The notes below the pieces were generated by a model that saw nothing but the letters and a program-made list of their open reading frames with translations, made no database searches and was not told the DNA's origin. A DNA stretch of 64,000 nucleotides from Salinimonas chungwhensis DSM 16280 (lineage in GTDB: Bacteria; Pseudomonadota; Gammaproteobacteria; Enterobacterales; Alteromonadaceae). A program made the position numbers and the translations under genes. Location of the stretch: positions 310,001 through 374,000 of the forward strand of contig NZ_KB899377.1 in assembly GCF_000378185.1 (NCBI RefSeq), in the 5' to 3' direction. Shown in pieces: positions 36,674 to 45,871 of the stretch; the first letter of the stretch is position 1; every line of letters begins with the position of its first letter.

Positions 36674-39187
36674 ATGCAGCACCATCTTAAACAATTCCCG
36701 GCCTATTCAATTGTAAGTGAGCTGACCAACGCCCTGACAACGTCTAATGCCATTGTGGCGGCACCGCCGGGGGCCGGAAAATCCACCGTTATTCCACTGG
36801 CATTACTGACCCAGGTGACCGGGAAAAAAATTCTTCTGATGCAGCCGCGCCGCGTCGTGGTGAGAAGTCTTGCCGCTTATCTTGCCACTTTGCTCGGCGA
36901 ACCGGTGGGCCAGCAGGTGGGCTATCGCATTCGGGGCGAGAGCGCCGTGTCGGGTCAAACCCGGCTGGAAGTTATTACCGAAGGCATTCTGGCCCGTCGC
37001 ATACAGCAAGACCCGGAACTCGGTGAGGTGGGGCTGATTATTTTCGATGAATTTCATGAACGCAGCATTCACAGTGATTTTGGTCTGGCATTGGCCCTGG
37101 ATGTGCAGCAGGGGCTGCGCGAGGATTTACGGCTACTGGTGATGTCGGCCACTTTGGATACTGCTGCGTTGAAACAGCTTCTACCTAATGCGCATGTTTG
37201 TACTGCCCAGGGGCGAATGTTCGATGTCGAGGAGCATTACAGCGGGCAGGTGCCAGGCCATCTGCTGCATGAAAAAGTGGCGCACTATACACGTTTGGCG
37301 TGTGAGCAGGTAACAGGGGATGTACTGGTCTTTTTACCAGGAATGGGCGCCATCAACAAAGTTGCGCAATTACTCAACCAGCACACGCCATCATCTCAGC
37401 CGGTCATTCATCAGTTGTATGGGGCAGCAACCAAAGATGCCCAGACCAGTGCGCTCAGACCAGACCCGAATGGCCGGCAGAAGGTCATTTTGGCTACTAA
37501 TGTGGCCGAAACATCCCTGACCATTGAAAATATTGACGCGGTTATTGACAGTGGAATGGAAAACGTCGCTGTATTTAATCCTGTCAACGGTTACACACAG
37601 CTTAATCAACAAATGATTTCACAGGCCTCCGCCACCCAACGTAAAGGTCGTGCGGGCAGGCTCAGGCCAGGTATTTGTTACAGGATGTGGAGTAAAGAGC
37701 AGCAAGATCGGTTAGCGGCCTATGCGCTGCCACAAATTTTGCGGGAAGACGTGACCGGGGTGCTTCTGGAAGCGTTAAGCTGGGGCACTCAACTAAGCGA
37801 ACTGGCGATGCTGGATCAGCCTTCTGCAGCACAGACTGCCAGTGCCGTTACCACCCTGCAGCAAGTAGGGGCGGTTACTCAAAATACTGCCAGTACAGCG
37901 GTTATCACAAACTACGGACGTGAGCTGGCCAGTCTGCCCTGCCATCCCCGCCTGGCCCATATGCTCAGTAAATCCTGCCAAAATATAGCCACTCATGGCC
38001 CTGGTCTGTTTCAGGCAGCAGTATGGGTCGCGGCACTGGCCGAAGATAGCGGAAAAAATCAGGCATCTACGGTGAGTGAGGCCCTGGTTAAATTAGATAG
38101 TGGCAGGCTGAAGCGTTTACGTAATCTTGCTAACAGATACTGGACAAGACTTATCAGTAGTTCTGCTGACTATCGGCTTTGCGCGCCCCACGACCTTCAT
38201 TCTGAAGACATTGCTCTGGCGATTGCATTTGCTTATGAGGATCATCTTGCTTACTGGCAAAACGATCAGTGGAAAATGGCCAACGGCAGAGGTGCTGAAT
38301 GGGCAGGGCGGGTGCCAGACAGCAAGTGGCTAGCCGTACTTGATGGTCAGCAAATTGGGTCTCAGGTAAAAATCCGGCTGGCTGAAGCGTTAACTGAAAA
38401 AACAGTGAAAACCTGGTTTAAGGACGGCTTCGAACAATCCGAAGAGGTCAGTTATGATCCCCAGCAGGCCCAGATGCAAGCGCGGAAAATCACCCGCTTT
38501 CATCAGATTTTGCTAAATAGCGAACCGGTTGCCGGGCCGGGTAAAAAAGCCATTGCCGTAGCCTGGCTCAAATATCTGCGCACGCTGGATGATAATGCAT
38601 TACCCCTGTCCGAACCAGCCCGCCAATGGTTACACCGGCTTAGGTTGGCAGTCCAGCTTGACCTGCCCCAGCCCCAGGCGTTCGACCTACCTGAACCCTG
38701 GCCGCAAACCTCTCAATCTGTATTATCACTGCTGGATGAAGGCACGTTGCTGAAACAGCTGGCGCTTTGCAAACGCTGGGACGACGTAAGCAAAATTGGT
38801 TGGCGGACATTATTGCAACAATCGCTCCCCTGGCCTCAGCAGCATGCGCTTGAGCACTTTTTACCGGAGATGGTTACTGTGCCTGTGGGCAATAAACGGG
38901 CGTTGAATTACCGTGCTGACGGGCAGGTGATTTTAGCTGTTAAAATGCAAGAGATGTACGGAAGTACTGAATCCATCAGTGTGGGGCATGAGCCCTATCC
39001 AGTAACGTTATCACTGCTGTCACCCGCCGGAAGACCCTTGCAGATGACGCGGGATCTGGCTGCGTTCTGGCAGGGAAGTTACCAGCAAATCAAGAAGGAA
39101 ATGAAGGGGCGCTACCCAAAACATTATTGGCCTGACGACCCCGCATCAGCCACGCCTACCACCCGCACAAAAAAGTATACAGACTGA
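36674..39187 (+). CDS. hrpB: ATP-dependent helicase HrpB
   Basis: An 837-residue DExH-box helicase. Motif I APPGAGKSTVIPLALL (about residue 32), motif II DEFHERS, motif III SATLD, motif IV region LVFLPGMGAI, motif V NVAETSLTI and motif VI QRKGRAGR are all intact. The C-terminal HrpB-specific domain ends RYPKHYWPDDP. The family is widespread in proteobacteria, with roles reported in RNA or cell-envelope processes but no settled biochemical target. No clear Shine-Dalgarno precedes the ATG. Confidence 0.92.
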   Translation: MQHHLKQFPAYSIVSELTNALTTSNAIVAAPPGAGKSTVIPLALLTQVTGKKILLMQPRRVVVRSLAAYLATLLGEPVGQQVGYRIRGESAVSGQTRLEVITEGILARRIQQDPELGEVGLIIFDEFHERSIHSDFGLALALDVQQGLREDLRLLVMSATLDTAALKQLLPNAHVCTAQGRMFDVEEHYSGQVPGHLLHEKVAHYTRLACEQVTGDVLVFLPGMGAINKVAQLLNQHTPSSQPVIHQLYGAATKDAQTSALRPDPNGRQKVILATNVAETSLTIENIDAVIDSGMENVAVFNPVNGYTQLNQQMISQASATQRKGRAGRLRPGICYRMWSKEQQDRLAAYALPQILREDVTGVLLEALSWGTQLSELAMLDQPSAAQTASAVTTLQQVGAVTQNTASTAVITNYGRELASLPCHPRLAHMLSKSCQNIATHGPGLFQAAVWVAALAEDSGKNQASTVSEALVKLDSGRLKRLRNLANRYWTRLISSSADYRLCAPHDLHSEDIALAIAFAYEDHLAYWQNDQWKMANGRGAEWAGRVPDSKWLAVLDGQQIGSQVKIRLAEALTEKTVKTWFKDGFEQSEEVSYDPQQAQMQARKITRFHQILLNSEPVAGPGKKAIAVAWLKYLRTLDDNALPLSEPARQWLHRLRLAVQLDLPQPQAFDLPEPWPQTSQSVLSLLDEGTLLKQLALCKRWDDVSKIGWRTLLQQSLPWPQQHALEHFLPEMVTVPVGNKRALNYRADGQVILAVKMQEMYGSTESISVGHEPYPVTLSLLSPAGRPLQMTRDLAAFWQGSYQQIKKEMKGRYPKHYWPDDPASATPTTRTKKYTD

Positions 39188-39253
39188 CATATTTGATCTC
39201 GCTGCACAGTTCGAAAGGTAATAATCGTACATCATTTGCTCAGGAGAATCCTT

Positions 39254-40639
39254 ATGCAAGTTGTCAGTTTCAAAGCCACCGGTCTGGCGCAGTTGTCTTA
39301 TTTGGTCTCCAGTCAGGGGGAAGCGTTTATTGTGGATCCGCAGCGGGATATAGCACAGTATCTGGATGAGGCAGCCCGCCAAAATGTCAGTATTCAGTGC
39401 GTGATCGAAACCCATCGCAATGAGGATTTTATTTCGGGCGCCGCGGCGTTGGGCGAGGATCTCGATATACCGGTTTATCACGGAATTAATGCGGACGCTA
39501 AAATAGAATACGCACAAAGTGTGCAGAGTAATGACACAGTTTCGGTTGGGGCGCTAACCCTTACCGTTATTGAAACTCCCGGCCACACAAAAGACAGTAT
39601 CTGTATCAGTGTTAGCGATAACGCAGTGAGCGACGAACCCGTAGCAATTTTCACCGGGGATACCCTTTTCGTCAATGAAGTCGGGCGGACTGATTTCTAT
39701 CCTGATGAAAAAGAGCATGTTGCAGGGCTGCTTTACGATAGCTTACAGAAATTATTCGACCTTCCGGAAACGGTGATCGTCTATCCTGCCCACGGCGCAG
39801 GTTCAGTATGCGGCGCTGGAATGGCAGACCGTGAGTTCACCACGCTGGGTTACGAAAGACGTCATAATCCGGCATGGTCAGTCCGCGACAGACAAGCTTT
39901 TATCGACAAAAAACTCAGCGAAACCCATTATTATGCGCCTTATTTTGAACAAATGGAGAGGTATAATTCTATCGGTCAGCAGAAGCGGATTGCTCCCATT
40001 TCACTGCCCCGGTTGCCACAAAGAGAGGCCGATGCGGTGTATGATCAGGTTAGCGACGGTGAGATTCAACTTCTTGATGTTCGTGCCATCAGCACATACT
40101 GTTCGACACATATTAAAGGCAGTGTATTTCTACCCGGCGGGTTGGCTTCTGCATATGGAGGATGGTTTCTGCAATATGACAAACCGATCATTATCGTATG
40201 TGACGAATCAGCGCAGGCATATGACACCGCGTTACAACTTCAGCGCATGGGTTACAGCTGGTTTCCCGGTTATGTTACTGCGCTTCCCGTGATGACCGGC
40301 GAAAACGATATCGACCACAAAATTGGTGCTCTTGAAATGGTCTCAGCTGCAACGGTAGCCCATCGCATAGACGAAGGATCTCAGTCATGGCGTCTGCTGG
40401 ACGTTCGCAAGCAGGAAGAAGTGAATACTAAGGCCTTGCCGCACAGCGAACATCTGTATCTGGGGCATCTTTTTACCGAATTTAAAAATCTTGATTCAAC
40501 CCTACATTACACTTGTTTTTGTGGCTCAGGAATGCGTGCAACAGTAGCCGCCAGTTTTCTTGAAAAACAAGGCTTTCATCACATCGATGTATTTCAGGGT
40601 TCAATGGCAGCCTGGACGCGGTTGCATAAGGATAAATGA
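39254..40639 (+). CDS. MBL-fold hydrolase fused to rhodanese domains (persulfide dioxygenase-like)
   Basis: About 461 residues from ATG 39254 (AGGAGAAT upstream). The N-terminal metallo-beta-lactamase fold (about 1-240) has ETHRNEDFISGA where the usual metal motif is HxHxDH, so the second and third histidines are Asn and Phe. The later ligands are present: PGHTKDS, FTGDTLFVNEVGRTDF and YPAHGAG. Two rhodanese domains follow (about 260-345 and 365-460). The second contains the active-site-like loop CFCGSGMRA with a cysteine; the first has VCDESAQAY, where the Cys precedes Asp-Glu-Ser. Related fusions oxidise glutathione persulfide in sulfide detoxification; the altered metal motif makes iron chemistry uncertain. 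Confidence 0.78.
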   Translation: MQVVSFKATGLAQLSYLVSSQGEAFIVDPQRDIAQYLDEAARQNVSIQCVIETHRNEDFISGAAALGEDLDIPVYHGINADAKIEYAQSVQSNDTVSVGALTLTVIETPGHTKDSICISVSDNAVSDEPVAIFTGDTLFVNEVGRTDFYPDEKEHVAGLLYDSLQKLFDLPETVIVYPAHGAGSVCGAGMADREFTTLGYERRHNPAWSVRDRQAFIDKKLSETHYYAPYFEQMERYNSIGQQKRIAPISLPRLPQREADAVYDQVSDGEIQLLDVRAISTYCSTHIKGSVFLPGGLASAYGGWFLQYDKPIIIVCDESAQAYDTALQLQRMGYSWFPGYVTALPVMTGENDIDHKIGALEMVSAATVAHRIDEGSQSWRLLDVRKQEEVNTKALPHSEHLYLGHLFTEFKNLDSTLHYTCFCGSGMRATVAASFLEKQGFHHIDVFQGSMAAWTRLHKDK

Positions 40640-40870
40640 AACAGACTTATCACTCATTTGGTCGGAGGAGTGACCAGCGCTGGAGAACATCGCTATAGTA
40701 AGATTTAACATGATGATTAATAAGGCTTTTAATATATGGAAAGGGTTTTATTTACATATGTTTAACATATGATCTAAAAAAGTTTAATTTTTGCTCTATT
40801 GTTGTGCAGATTTCGTGCTTATACTGAGTTGTTAGCATAGATATTAAACAACCCAGAAAGGATGAGAATT
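40640..40870 (+). promoter_or_regulatory. phaB upstream region
   Basis: Gene-free stretch of about 230 nt. It contains a direct repeat of ACATATG (about 40754-40771, 4 nt apart), each copy holding the palindrome CATATG, and a -10-like TATACT at 40820-40825 without a convincing -35. Ribosome site AAAGGATGAG precedes ATG 40871. None of the TGCTGC-N3-GCAGCA sites found before the phasin gene occurs here. Confidence 0.35.
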
Positions 40871-41593
40871 ATGAGCAGAGTAGCACTGGTTACCGGAGGG
40901 ACGCGTGGTATTGGTGAAGCTATCAGCGTGGCGCTCAAAGACGCAGGCTATAAAGTGGTTGCCAACTATGGCGGAAATGATGAGGCAGCCAAGCGTTTTA
41001 TGGACAAAACCGGTATTGCGGCAATAAAGTTTGATGTATCAGATTATGCACAGACAAAAGATGCCATAGCGCAGATAGAAAGTGATTATGGGCCGGTAGA
41101 TGTGCTGGTAAACAACGCAGGAATTACCCGTGACGGTACGATGCACAGAATGGATGCAGAGCAATGGGAAGCGGTTATTAAAACCAATCTGGGGTCTTGC
41201 TTTAATACATCGCGAGCCGTTATCGAAGGCATGCGTAATCGTCAGTTTGGACGCATTGTTAATGTTGGTTCCATCAACGGACAGGCCGGTCAGTACGGAC
41301 AAGTAAACTATGCCGCAGCAAAGTCGGGTATTCACGGTTTCACAAAGGCGCTGGCGCAGGAGGGTGCAGGTAAAGGTATTACCGTAAATGCAATTGCCCC
41401 CGGTTATGTCGATACTGATATGGTCCGCGCAGTGCCTGAAGATGTGTTACAAAAAATTATCGCCAAGATTCCTGTCGGCCGGTTAGGCTCACCACAAGAC
41501 ATTGCCCGAACAGTTTTATTCCTGGTCGATGATGAGGCGACTTTTATCACCGGATCTACCATCTCCGTCAATGGCGGCCAGCACATGTACTAG
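40871..41593 (+). CDS. phaB: Acetoacetyl-CoA reductase (NADPH)
   Basis: A 240-residue short-chain dehydrogenase from ATG 40871, chosen because AAGGA lies 9 nt upstream; an ATG 9 nt earlier overlaps that site. The coenzyme motif ALVTGGTRGIG, the NNAG motif, the catalytic Ser (VGSINGQAGQ), Tyr and Lys (NYAAAKSG) are present. QAGQYGQVNYAAAKSGIHG and the C-terminus SVNGGQHMY are PhaB hallmarks that separate it from FabG. It makes (R)-3-hydroxybutyryl-CoA for PhaC. No phaA thiolase gene is in the window, so the first step must be encoded elsewhere. Confidence 0.92.
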   Translation: MSRVALVTGGTRGIGEAISVALKDAGYKVVANYGGNDEAAKRFMDKTGIAAIKFDVSDYAQTKDAIAQIESDYGPVDVLVNNAGITRDGTMHRMDAEQWEAVIKTNLGSCFNTSRAVIEGMRNRQFGRIVNVGSINGQAGQYGQVNYAAAKSGIHGFTKALAQEGAGKGITVNAIAPGYVDTDMVRAVPEDVLQKIIAKIPVGRLGSPQDIARTVLFLVDDEATFITGSTISVNGGQHMY

Positions 41594-41619
41594 CCGCCCT
41601 CCAGGCATTAAATTCAACG

Positions 41620-42846
41620 TCAGGCGGACGTAGTGTCTGCCTGAAGTTGTACGTTTAATGAGTCCATGACCTCGAGCGTAGGAAAACCATCAGCAATAAG
41701 ATCGTTGGCTAACTGATATTCTCTGATCCCGGCTCTTGTCGCCGGACCAAGGATGCCATCAGGCTTGCCTACATCAAAGCCTTTCTGGTTCAGCTTTTTC
41801 TGCATTTGCAATATATCATCGCGGCTGTAAGCCGGTAGGTCAGGTAATGACGATACCAGTCCATCGCTGCCGGCAAGTTGGTTTGCTAACTGGCCCACAG
41901 CAATGGCGTAGAATTCGGAATTGTTCCAGCGCATAATGACCCGAAAATTATGGTAGGCGAGAAACGCTGGCCCTTCATGGCCTGCTGGCACCACAACATA
42001 TGATTCGATGTCACTGTCAGGTAGTTTTGCGCCCCGCGGTAACGTAACACCCTTTTCTGCCCATTCGCTAATAGGGCGGCGCTGCTTATAACCTGACAGA
42101 CGATAGTCAAAATTATCCGGCAGGGAAACTTCCCGGCCCCAACGAAAGCCGGGCTCCCAACCTAAATTAGCCAGAAAATTTGCGGCACTGGTGAGGGCAT
42201 CGGCCTCACTGTCCCATAGGTTAACCTGGCCGTTTTGATCGCCATCTGTGGCGTACTGATAATAAGCAGACGGCATGAACTGTGTATGCCCCATGGCTCC
42301 GGCCCAGGAGCCCACCATAGTATCGGCGGACAATGATTCTCGTTCCATCAGTTTAAGTGCCGTCATCAGCTCTTGCGTGAAATAAGTGCTTCGGCGCGGA
42401 TCACAGGCTAATGTAGCCAGTGAGCTAAGTACCGGCATTTTGCCCTTGTAGCCACCATAGTTGGTTTCCAGCCCCCAGAATGCCACCAGATAATGGGGAG
42501 GTATGCCATATTTCTGCTCAAGGTTTCTCAGTAGTTCACTATGCTCATCAATAAGCTCACGGCCTTTATTGACGCGCCACTCGGTAACGCGCTTACTGAA
42601 ATAAGACGGAAAAGTAGTCACAAATTCTGGCTGGCTGCGGTCCAGCTCAATAACCCGTGGCTGATACGCAATACTGGCGAACGCATCGTCTACCACAGTG
42701 CGGGCAACACCTTCATCAACAGCCTGGGATGATAAGCGCGATTTGCACTGCTCAAAACTATTCTCATTTTGAGCCTGAGCATTCGTAAAAGAAGAAAAAA
42801 AGGTGGTTGTGGCTAAGGCTGATACCACGGCTAAAATACGTTTCAT
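41620..42846 (-). CDS. Lytic murein transglycosylase (MltB family) with peptidoglycan-binding domain
   Basis: A 408-residue exported enzyme. Signal peptide KRILAVVSALATTTFFSSF ends near AQA. The SLT_2 domain (about 40-325) has the catalytic glutamate in VAFWGLETNYGGYKGK (about residue 125), and QFMPSAYYQYATDGD downstream. A PG_binding_1 domain (about 340-395) ends the protein: LQKKLNQKGFDVGKPDGILG then ATRAGIREYQ. It cleaves glycan strands to 1,6-anhydro-muropeptides for wall remodelling. It lies between phaB and phaZ but is unrelated to PHB by family. Confidence 0.88.
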   Translation of the reverse strand: MKRILAVVSALATTTFFSSFTNAQAQNENSFEQCKSRLSSQAVDEGVARTVVDDAFASIAYQPRVIELDRSQPEFVTTFPSYFSKRVTEWRVNKGRELIDEHSELLRNLEQKYGIPPHYLVAFWGLETNYGGYKGKMPVLSSLATLACDPRRSTYFTQELMTALKLMERESLSADTMVGSWAGAMGHTQFMPSAYYQYATDGDQNGQVNLWDSEADALTSAANFLANLGWEPGFRWGREVSLPDNFDYRLSGYKQRRPISEWAEKGVTLPRGAKLPDSDIESYVVVPAGHEGPAFLAYHNFRVIMRWNNSEFYAIAVGQLANQLAGSDGLVSSLPDLPAYSRDDILQMQKKLNQKGFDVGKPDGILGPATRAGIREYQLANDLIADGFPTLEVMDSLNVQLQADTTSA

Positions 42847-42919
42847 ACATTCACCTCGAATCGGGAAGCCACCATGCTATCTTAAAGCAGCTTCCGCAGG
42901 CGAATTAAATTATGCGATA

Positions 42920-44140
42920 TCAGTCGTTCTTATGAATAAATTCTGTAATCAAAGGCCGCACATGTTTACGGAACTTTGAGCCACTGAAAATGCCATAGTG
43001 CCCAGCGCCTTGCTGAATATAGTGCTGCCGCTTATTGGCCGGAAGGCTTTTACATATTTTCTGTGCGGCCTCTGTCTGGCCTAAACCACAGATATCATCA
43101 TCTGCCCCTTCAACAGTAAGCAGGGGAGTATCAGTAATAGCTTCAAAGTTGACCGGCTCACCTTTATAAGTAATGGCGCCATTAACCAGCTCATTATTTT
43201 TGAAAACACGTTCTATTGTTTCCAGATAAAATTCAGCAGGGATGTCCAGCACAGCCATGTACTCATCATAAAAAGCACGGAAGCGATCTGCGTCTTCTTC
43301 TTCTCCATACACCAGGTTTTGGAAAAAGTTTCCGTACTTACGCATGTGCGACTGCTGGTTCATACTAATAAAGCCGCCCAGCTGCATGAACCCGGGGTAC
43401 ACTTCGCGGCCCTCACCAGGATAACCATGTGGCACTTTCATGATAGCAACGTTGCGAAACCAGGACATTGAATGCTGTTGGGCAAACTCGTTAACACGGG
43501 TTGGGTTTTTGCTGGTATCCAGCGGACCCGCCATTAGCGTCAGCGTTTTGGGAACGCAATCACTGCCTTTTTCAGCCAACACAGCAGTAGCAATCAGTGC
43601 TTGTACAGTAGGCTGACAAATCGCAATAAGATGCGTATCCGGACCGAGAAATTCTTGAAAAGAGACGAGGTATTCCACATAACAATCAAACGTAAAAGGC
43701 CCTTCTTCTAAGGGAACCTCTTTTGCATCTGCCCAGTCTGTCACATAAACCTCATGATCGGGCAACAATGCTTCTACGGTACCTTTGAGCAGTGTTGCAA
43801 AATGACCAGAAAGCGGAGCTACCAACAATACTTTGTGGTTATCTTTAACACCTTTTCGGTTAAAGTGAATCAGATCACAAAAGGGGTAGCTGACAGCGAC
43901 TTCTTCACGCACGGTGTGATGCTTGCCATCGATTGTAACTTCATTGATGTCAAAGCCCATTTTTTCATAGCGCTGGGTAAGTCTCATAGCGGTCTCAAGA
44001 GACGCACGGGTTATACGGCCCGGCAATGTGTGCGAATACAAGTTCGCCGGATGACTTACCACCGAATTTATCAGGCTCAAGCCTTCATGCATGATATTCG
44101 CGGTACGAGTCAGGTAATCATAAGCCTGGTAATTCATCAC
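42920..44140 (-). CDS. phaZ: Intracellular polyhydroxybutyrate depolymerase
   Basis: A 406-residue alpha/beta hydrolase that mobilises the native granule. The nucleophile is a cysteine, about Cys174 in LIAICQPTVQAL, as in intracellular depolymerases of the Ralstonia PhaZ type, not a serine. The acid is in VEGADDDICGLGQT and the catalytic histidine in QGAGHYGIFSGSKFR. There is no signal peptide, in line with action on cytoplasmic granules. PhaC and PhaZ in the same locus point to a full storage and reuse cycle. Confidence 0.9.
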   Translation of the reverse strand: MMNYQAYDYLTRTANIMHEGLSLINSVVSHPANLYSHTLPGRITRASLETAMRLTQRYEKMGFDINEVTIDGKHHTVREEVAVSYPFCDLIHFNRKGVKDNHKVLLVAPLSGHFATLLKGTVEALLPDHEVYVTDWADAKEVPLEEGPFTFDCYVEYLVSFQEFLGPDTHLIAICQPTVQALIATAVLAEKGSDCVPKTLTLMAGPLDTSKNPTRVNEFAQQHSMSWFRNVAIMKVPHGYPGEGREVYPGFMQLGGFISMNQQSHMRKYGNFFQNLVYGEEEDADRFRAFYDEYMAVLDIPAEFYLETIERVFKNNELVNGAITYKGEPVNFEAITDTPLLTVEGADDDICGLGQTEAAQKICKSLPANKRQHYIQQGAGHYGIFSGSKFRKHVRPLITEFIHKND

Positions 44141-44215
44141 ATTTCTCCGAAAAACAAGGTTTGGGTCAGCGCAGTCAATGATATGAGCAAGCGGGCAGGG
44201 TCTGGTGTTACATAA

Positions 44216-44241
44216 TAAAAAAAGCTGGCAGAACTGCCAGC
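44216..44241 (-). terminator. Terminator of the small phasin gene
   Basis: On the minus strand GCTGGCAG-TT-CTGCCAGC (8-bp perfect stem) is followed by seven T. It lies 10 nt after the stop of the gene at 44252. Confidence 0.88.
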
Positions 44242-44251
44242 CTGATTCAGA

Positions 44252-44599
44252 TTACTTCTTTGTCGCGTTGGCGAAGGAAGAAGTCATTAAATCGCTCATT
44301 CCTTTCACCATTTCACCGGCTTTCTCCTGCGCTTCACTCATTATTGAATAAGAGCTTTTCGCCGTATCAGCCATTTTTTCCTGCATAGACTCAACATATG
44401 CTTTTTGTGTTTCAGCCACAGCCATAACGTCTTTTTTGCCACTAAGCTGCTCAAAATAATTCATACTTTCAGACATCATTGTTGAGTACAGCTCGGTCTG
44501 CTTTTCAGCCAGGCTTTGCATGGTGCTAAGATTAAGGCTGGCCAAATCACTCATTGGCTTCATTGCAGTTTTAAATTGTTCATTCATTTGTTCAAACAT
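44252..44599 (-). CDS. Phasin family protein, small
   Basis: A 115-residue, helical, amphipathic protein with the phasin_2-like pattern: FEQMNEQFKTAMKPMSDLAS at the start, LAEKQTELYSTMMSESMNYF, then a C-terminal GEMVKGMSDLMTSS. Phasins coat PHB granules and control their number and size. It is 27 nt downstream of the larger phasin gene and ends at a strong terminator, so the two form one operon read from the PhaR-site region. Confidence 0.85.
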   Translation of the reverse strand: MFEQMNEQFKTAMKPMSDLASLNLSTMQSLAEKQTELYSTMMSESMNYFEQLSGKKDVMAVAETQKAYVESMQEKMADTAKSSYSIMSEAQEKAGEMVKGMSDLMTSSFANATKK

Positions 44600-44626
44600 G
44601 GTCTATCTCCAAAGTATAACGAAAGG

Positions 44627-45289
44627 TTAACTGGTTGATTTGGTATCAGTATCTTTTTTGGCTGCACCTGATTTTGGCGAAGCCGTCGTTTTTCGTGTGC
44701 GGGCCGGGGTCTTGGCCGTGCTCGCCGACGTGCTACTATTCTGGGTTGTCTTAGTGGGCGCTGCTGTCGCCTTGTCCGCTGCACTCGTCACCGATTGCGC
44801 AGCTTTTTCGCTGGCCTGCGCTGTTGCCTCACCTGCCTGCTTCACAGACTGAGATACCGCTTTGCTGGTAGATTCAGCTTGCTGTTTCATCTCATCGGCA
44901 GATTTAGCCGTAGTCTCAGCAGACGTGGTGACAGAATCTGCTGCATTACTGGCTTTACGTTTAACTGATTCAGTGGTTTGTTCCGCTGTCTGTGCTACCG
45001 TCTCGGTACTCTGAGCCTGAAGATCAGCCAGGGTTTGTAGTGTCGCCCTGGAGCTGTTGACCCATCGCTCGCGAACCGAGGCTGCGTATTCATTATTAGC
45101 CGCTAAGATCGTTTTGATTTCGGGTTGGACGCTAACCGTTTTCATGTATTTGACCCCATCAGACATCATGCCGGTCCACAATTCAGTTTGCTGTTGTGCA
45201 AGACTTTCGAGTGTTTTTGCATTGGTGGTAAATAACGACTGAACAGGGTTGGTAGTCGATTTCAGCTGTTCTGAAAAAAAGCCAAACAT
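44627..45289 (-). CDS. phaP: Phasin family protein, large with alanine/threonine-rich tail
   Basis: A 220-residue protein from ATG 45289, since AGGGAG lies inside the longer reading. The N-terminal half has the phasin domain: FGFFSEQLKSTTNPVQSLF, LAQQQTELWTGMMSDGVKYM and a helical region to about residue 105. The C-terminal half is low-complexity, rich in alanine, lysine, threonine and serine (KAAQSVTSAADKATAAPTKT), resembling histone H1-like PHB tails that also bind DNA; that is inference. Its promoter region carries three probable PhaR operators, the usual logic for granule-controlled phasin synthesis. Confidence 0.85.
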   Translation of the reverse strand: MFGFFSEQLKSTTNPVQSLFTTNAKTLESLAQQQTELWTGMMSDGVKYMKTVSVQPEIKTILAANNEYAASVRERWVNSSRATLQTLADLQAQSTETVAQTAEQTTESVKRKASNAADSVTTSAETTAKSADEMKQQAESTSKAVSQSVKQAGEATAQASEKAAQSVTSAADKATAAPTKTTQNSSTSASTAKTPARTRKTTASPKSGAAKKDTDTKSTS

Positions 45290-45313
45290 AGTAGTCTCCC
45301 TCATCAAATTAAA

Positions 45314-45328
45314 TGCTGCGCTGCAGCA
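45314..45328. promoter_or_regulatory. Probable PhaR operator, site 1
   Basis: TGCTGC-GCT-GCAGCA, a perfect palindrome around three variable bases. PhaR of other bacteria binds CTGC-N3-GCAG, which this contains. It lies 25 nt upstream of the phaP ATG, near the transcription start. Confidence 0.75.
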
Positions 45329-45375
45329 GCGATGTTTAAATAATAGACAGGTGAGAGCGCTTCGTCAACTTTTTT

Positions 45376-45390
45376 TGCTGCAACGCAGCA
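45376..45390. promoter_or_regulatory. Probable PhaR operator, site 2
   Basis: TGCTGC-AAC-GCAGCA, same arms as site 1 and centred 62 nt from it. It lies in the middle of the 162-nt region between phaR and phaP. Confidence 0.75.
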
Positions 45391-45431
45391 TGGCTACTTA
45401 TACTGATTGGCTATATAGAAATGTCATTTTC

Positions 45432-45446
45432 TGCTGCGATGCAGCA
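45432..45446. promoter_or_regulatory. Probable PhaR operator, site 3
   Basis: TGCTGC-GAT-GCAGCA, centred 56 nt from site 2 and only 5 nt after the phaR stop codon. Three spaced copies would allow looping or cooperative binding. No copy occurs before phaC, phaZ or phaB. Confidence 0.75.
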
Positions 45447-45451
45447 CAGAA

Positions 45452-45871
45452 TTATTTCTTAGGCTTCTTTGTCCACATATGAATATTCTCCTCCATCATC
45501 TTATTGAAGATATTGAAAGGATTATTATCCAACATGTTTTTCATCATGCCCTGAACCTGGTCCTGTTGTTCAATAAAATGCACCAGACTTTGTTCGAGAT
45601 ACTGCCGCACGTAAATTTCCATATCGGTGTCGTAATAACGAATCAGTTGTTTGAGCAATGAGTTGGTTAGCAGAGACTGGTTCTCATCGGTTTCAGATTC
45701 ACTGATGATTTGCAGTAAAAGAGACTTGGTGATGTCTTCTTCGGTTTTTGAATCTATAACCGTAAAATCCTCGCGTTCATCAATCAGGGTTTTAATGTAA
45801 TCGAGATTTACATACTGACTTTTTGACGTGTCGTATAAACGGCGATTGGGATACTTTTTTATGGTAATCAT
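45452..45871 (-). CDS. phaR: PHB synthesis repressor PhaR
   Basis: A 139-residue protein from ATG 45871; a reading from 45961 adds 30 residues unlike the family. It starts ITIKKYPNRRLYDTSKSQYV, the conserved PHB_acc_N DNA-binding module, followed by the ITKSLLLQIISE region and PHB_acc domain, and a C-terminal helix ending MWTKKPKK. PhaR binds both PHB and DNA: when granules form it leaves the phasin promoter. The three TGCTGC-N3-GCAGCA sites just downstream, before phaP, match this role. The Shine-Dalgarno is weak, consistent with low expression. Confidence 0.9.
   Translation of the reverse strand: MITIKKYPNRRLYDTSKSQYVNLDYIKTLIDEREDFTVIDSKTEEDITKSLLLQIISESETDENQSLLTNSLLKQLIRYYDTDMEIYVRQYLEQSLVHFIEQQDQVQGMMKNMLDNNPFNIFNKMMEENIHMWTKKPKK

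Noticed and set aside
44627..45289. Apolipophorin or histone H1-like protein for the alanine-rich tail
   Set aside because: The N-terminal half is a clear phasin domain and the PHB context is strong; the tail alone is low complexity.
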